This document shows positions 62,534 to 64,000 of a stretch of 64,000 bases of DNA, piece by piece. A model generated the notes under the pieces. It had not been told where the DNA came from and did no database searches. It saw nothing but the letters and a program-made list of their open reading frames with translations. Each line of letters opens with the position of its first letter. The stretch's first letter is position 1. This DNA comes from CAMDHY01 sp046156265 (GTDB lineage: Bacteria > Pseudomonadota > Alphaproteobacteria > Rhizobiales > Segnochrobactraceae): NCBI RefSeq assembly GCF_046156265.1, contig NZ_JAWDIR010000011.1, positions 620,001 through 684,000 of the forward strand, read 5' to 3'. Position numbers and translations under genes: made by a program.

Positions 62534-63515
62534 TCGCAGCCGGAGATCGGGGCGCAAGTCGGCGGTCGAGGCGGGGTGGCACCGCGAAGCGGCCGCGGTA
62601 GGCGCGCGACAGGCTGGATGCCGACGAGAACCCCGTTGCCACGGCGATCTCTGAGATCGTCATCTCCGTCTGCTGCAGCAGTTGGCGGGCGCGGGCGAGC
62701 CGCAGCCCGAGATAGTGGTGGCCGGGCGTCGTGCCGAGATGGCCGCGGAACAGGCGCTCGAGCTGGCGGGCGGTGACACCGAGACGGGCCGCGAGCGCCT
62801 GCGTCGCCACCGGCCGCTCCAGTGCCGCCTCCATCATCGCCACAGCCCGCACCACCTTGCCGTTGCCGGTGCCGAGGCGGCTTGCGAGCGGCAACCGCTG
62901 CGCCGAGGCGCGGTCGCGGATGCGGTCGTGGATGAACTGCTCCGACACCGCCACCGCGAGCGCCTCGCCGTGCTTCCGGCGGATCATCTCGAGCATCATG
63001 TCGAGCGCCGCGGTCCCGCCGGCGCACGTCACCACCCGCCCGGCGATCTCGTAGAGCTCCTCCGACACCTCGATGCCGGGAAACTCCTCGCGGAAGCCCG
63101 GCACCGCCTCCCAATGCATCGTTACCCGGACGCCGTCGAGAAGCCCCGCCCGCGCCAGGAAATGCGCGCCGGTGTCGACGGCCACCATCGTCACGCCCCC
63201 GCGCGCGATCCGCCGCAGCGCCGCCAGCAGCGGTTTCGTCTCGAACAGCTGCGGGTCGAAGCTCGGGCAGACGACCAGCGTCGGCACGCCGGCAAACGCC
63301 TCGATTGCCGCGTCGACGACGATCGGCAGTCCGTTCGAGGCCGGCACCGGCGCGCCATCGGGCGAATAGAGGTGCCAGGAGAACAGCGTCCGCCCGGCGA
63401 GCCGGTTGGCGACGCGCAGCGGCTCGATCGCCGAGGTCACCGCCATCATCGAGAAGCGCGGCACCAAGAGGAAGCCGATCGGCTCCGGACCGTCACCCTC
63501 GAAAGCCTGAAACAT
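62454..63515 (-). CDS. GlxA-family transcriptional regulator (DJ-1/PfpI plus AraC HTH)
   Basis: Residues 1-190 form a DJ-1/PfpI-like domain (GFLLVPRFSMMAVTSAIEPLRVAN, CAGGTAALDMMLEMI). Residues 215-320 form an AraC/XylS helix-turn-helix pair (LAARLGVTARQLERLFRGHLG, ISEIAVATGFSSASSLSRAYR). CdhR and GbdR in pseudomonads, which control carnitine and betaine catabolism, have this architecture. A gamma-butyrobetaine hydroxylase-like gene lies next upstream, which supports a related role. The Arg/Ala tail overlapping the cyclase gene is not part of the fold. Confidence 0.85.
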   Translation of the reverse strand: MFQAFEGDGPEPIGFLLVPRFSMMAVTSAIEPLRVANRLAGRTLFSWHLYSPDGAPVPASNGLPIVVDAAIEAFAGVPTLVVCPSFDPQLFETKPLLAALRRIARGGVTMVAVDTGAHFLARAGLLDGVRVTMHWEAVPGFREEFPGIEVSEELYEIAGRVVTCAGGTAALDMMLEMIRRKHGEALAVAVSEQFIHDRIRDRASAQRLPLASRLGTGNGKVVRAVAMMEAALERPVATQALAARLGVTARQLERLFRGHLGTTPGHHYLGLRLARARQLLQQTEMTISEIAVATGFSSASSLSRAYRGRFAVPPRLDRRLAPRSPAATSAGAARRPEAEARAGTAARAGPGRT

Positions 63516-63585
63516 CCCGCGGCCCCCCGCCGCCCTTGCCCACCGCTACAGAATGCGACGGCAGCGTCGCTTTCTGCAATGCCGC

Positions 63586-64000
63586 TCAGCCCGCTCCGAC
63601 CTCGCGCTCCAGCACGCGGATGCGCGACAGCAGTTCGTCGCGGTCGAGATAGCAGCCCTGGAAGTGGCGGTTCCCGGAGGTCGGGTCGAATTCGGCGCGG
63701 GCGTGCAGGACGCGGCGGTTGTCGAACGTCCACATCTCGCCGGCGTCGAGGCGCGTCTCCACCAGGAAGCGTGGGTCGGTGGTGAGCTCCGATAAGCGCC
63801 GGTAGGCCCGGTAGAACGGCCGCATCTCGGCCGCCGGCAGCTCGAATGGGGCGCGCAGGAAGTTCGCCACCCGCACCTCCGAGACCTCGCCCTCGGTATC
63901 GAGCCCGATCACCGGCGCCCGGCAGCGATAGTCGGAGCGCCGCGCCTTGTTGCGGAACTCGACCGGCGTCGTCGACAGGATCTCGAACAGCGCCGGGTCC
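63586..64000 (-). CDS. Gamma-butyrobetaine hydroxylase/TauD-family dioxygenase, C-terminal part
   Basis: The frame is open to the window edge, so the N-terminus is outside. The visible 137 codons contain TPVEFRNKARRSDYRCRAPVI, MWTFDNRRVLHARAEF with the iron-ligand His, and SGNRHFQGCYLDRDELLSRIRVL, the signature end of BBOX1/TMLH-type Fe(II)/2-oxoglutarate dioxygenases. These hydroxylate gamma-butyrobetaine or trimethyllysine in carnitine synthesis, or related betaines in catabolism. The GlxA-type regulator follows on the same strand 70 bp downstream. Confidence 0.85.
   Translation of the reverse strand, partial: DPALFEILSTTPVEFRNKARRSDYRCRAPVIGLDTEGEVSEVRVANFLRAPFELPAAEMRPFYRAYRRLSELTTDPRFLVETRLDAGEMWTFDNRRVLHARAEFDPTSGNRHFQGCYLDRDELLSRIRVLEREVGAG

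Noticed and set aside
60590..62557. Minus-strand 655-codon open frame opposite the diguanylate cyclase
   Set aside because: Composition is typical of an antisense shadow; the plus strand has complete GGDEF motifs.

Overview
The window is GC-rich chromosomal DNA of an alphaproteobacterium, most likely a member of the Hyphomicrobiales (Rhizobiales). This rests on the rpoZ-rsh-pyrE-acpS-lepB-rnc-era block, the NAD-dependent fds-type formate dehydrogenase operon, a DUF1236 protein, an Mla/MCE lipid transporter with a STAS-fused permease, and dense ATGA/GTGA/TTGA start-stop overlaps. The species cannot be named from the sequence alone.

Layout. 1-4.5 kb: a four-gene metal-associated periplasmic operon (multicopper oxidase cut by the window edge, di-haem protein, imelysin, DUF1513). 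4.9-7.1 kb: a threonine/serine dehydratase-type PLP enzyme and an MFS permease. 7.3-9.3 kb, minus strand: dgcN-dgcA for D-glutamate use. 9.5-13.8 kb: the Mla-type lipid transporter (permease, ATPase, MCE protein, lipoprotein). 13.9-15.8 kb: a histidinol-phosphatase-type enzyme, a guanidine exporter behind a recognisable guanidine-II riboswitch, and an AbrB/PIN toxin-antitoxin pair behind a palindromic operator. 16.7-18.5 kb: an AT-rich foreign island holding a reverse transcriptase split by one frameshift and preceded by a structured non-coding leader. 18.7-26.3 kb: a LysR regulator and fdsGBA-fdhD-fdsD. 26.4-31 kb: small hypothetical and envelope proteins, a REC-wHTH / REC-EAL regulator pair, and a small alarmone-hydrolase-like HD protein. 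31-41.3 kb: a DMT transporter, treZ, ndh, two GreA/Rnk-like proteins, a GFA protein, a duplicated Cys-rich secreted protein, an EEP-family membrane protein behind a truncated AI-2E transporter, and a class V aminotransferase. 41.4-48.4 kb: tRNA-Pro(CGG), an MBL hydrolase, CorA, PdxH, a lipoprotein, DnaJ-like, pyroglutamyl peptidase and malonyl-CoA decarboxylase. 48.5-52 kb: a capsule-export-like operon whose ABC ATPase homologue has lost every catalytic motif. 52.2-60 kb: uracil-DNA glycosylase, a NYN protein, then the rpoZ-to-era housekeeping block. 60-64 kb: a GNAT protein, a diguanylate cyclase, a GlxA-type regulator and a gamma-butyrobetaine hydroxylase-like gene cut by the window end.

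The most unusual items are (i) the reverse transcriptase island with its hairpin-rich leader, a candidate phage-defence-type RT that belongs to no family I can assign and whose frame is restored by one extra A in an A4 run; (ii) the pseudo-ATPase in the capsule operon; (iii) the guanidine-II riboswitch; and (iv) a secreted protein built from two copies of a Cys-rich unit. All motif statements come from reading the sequence; no database search was run.
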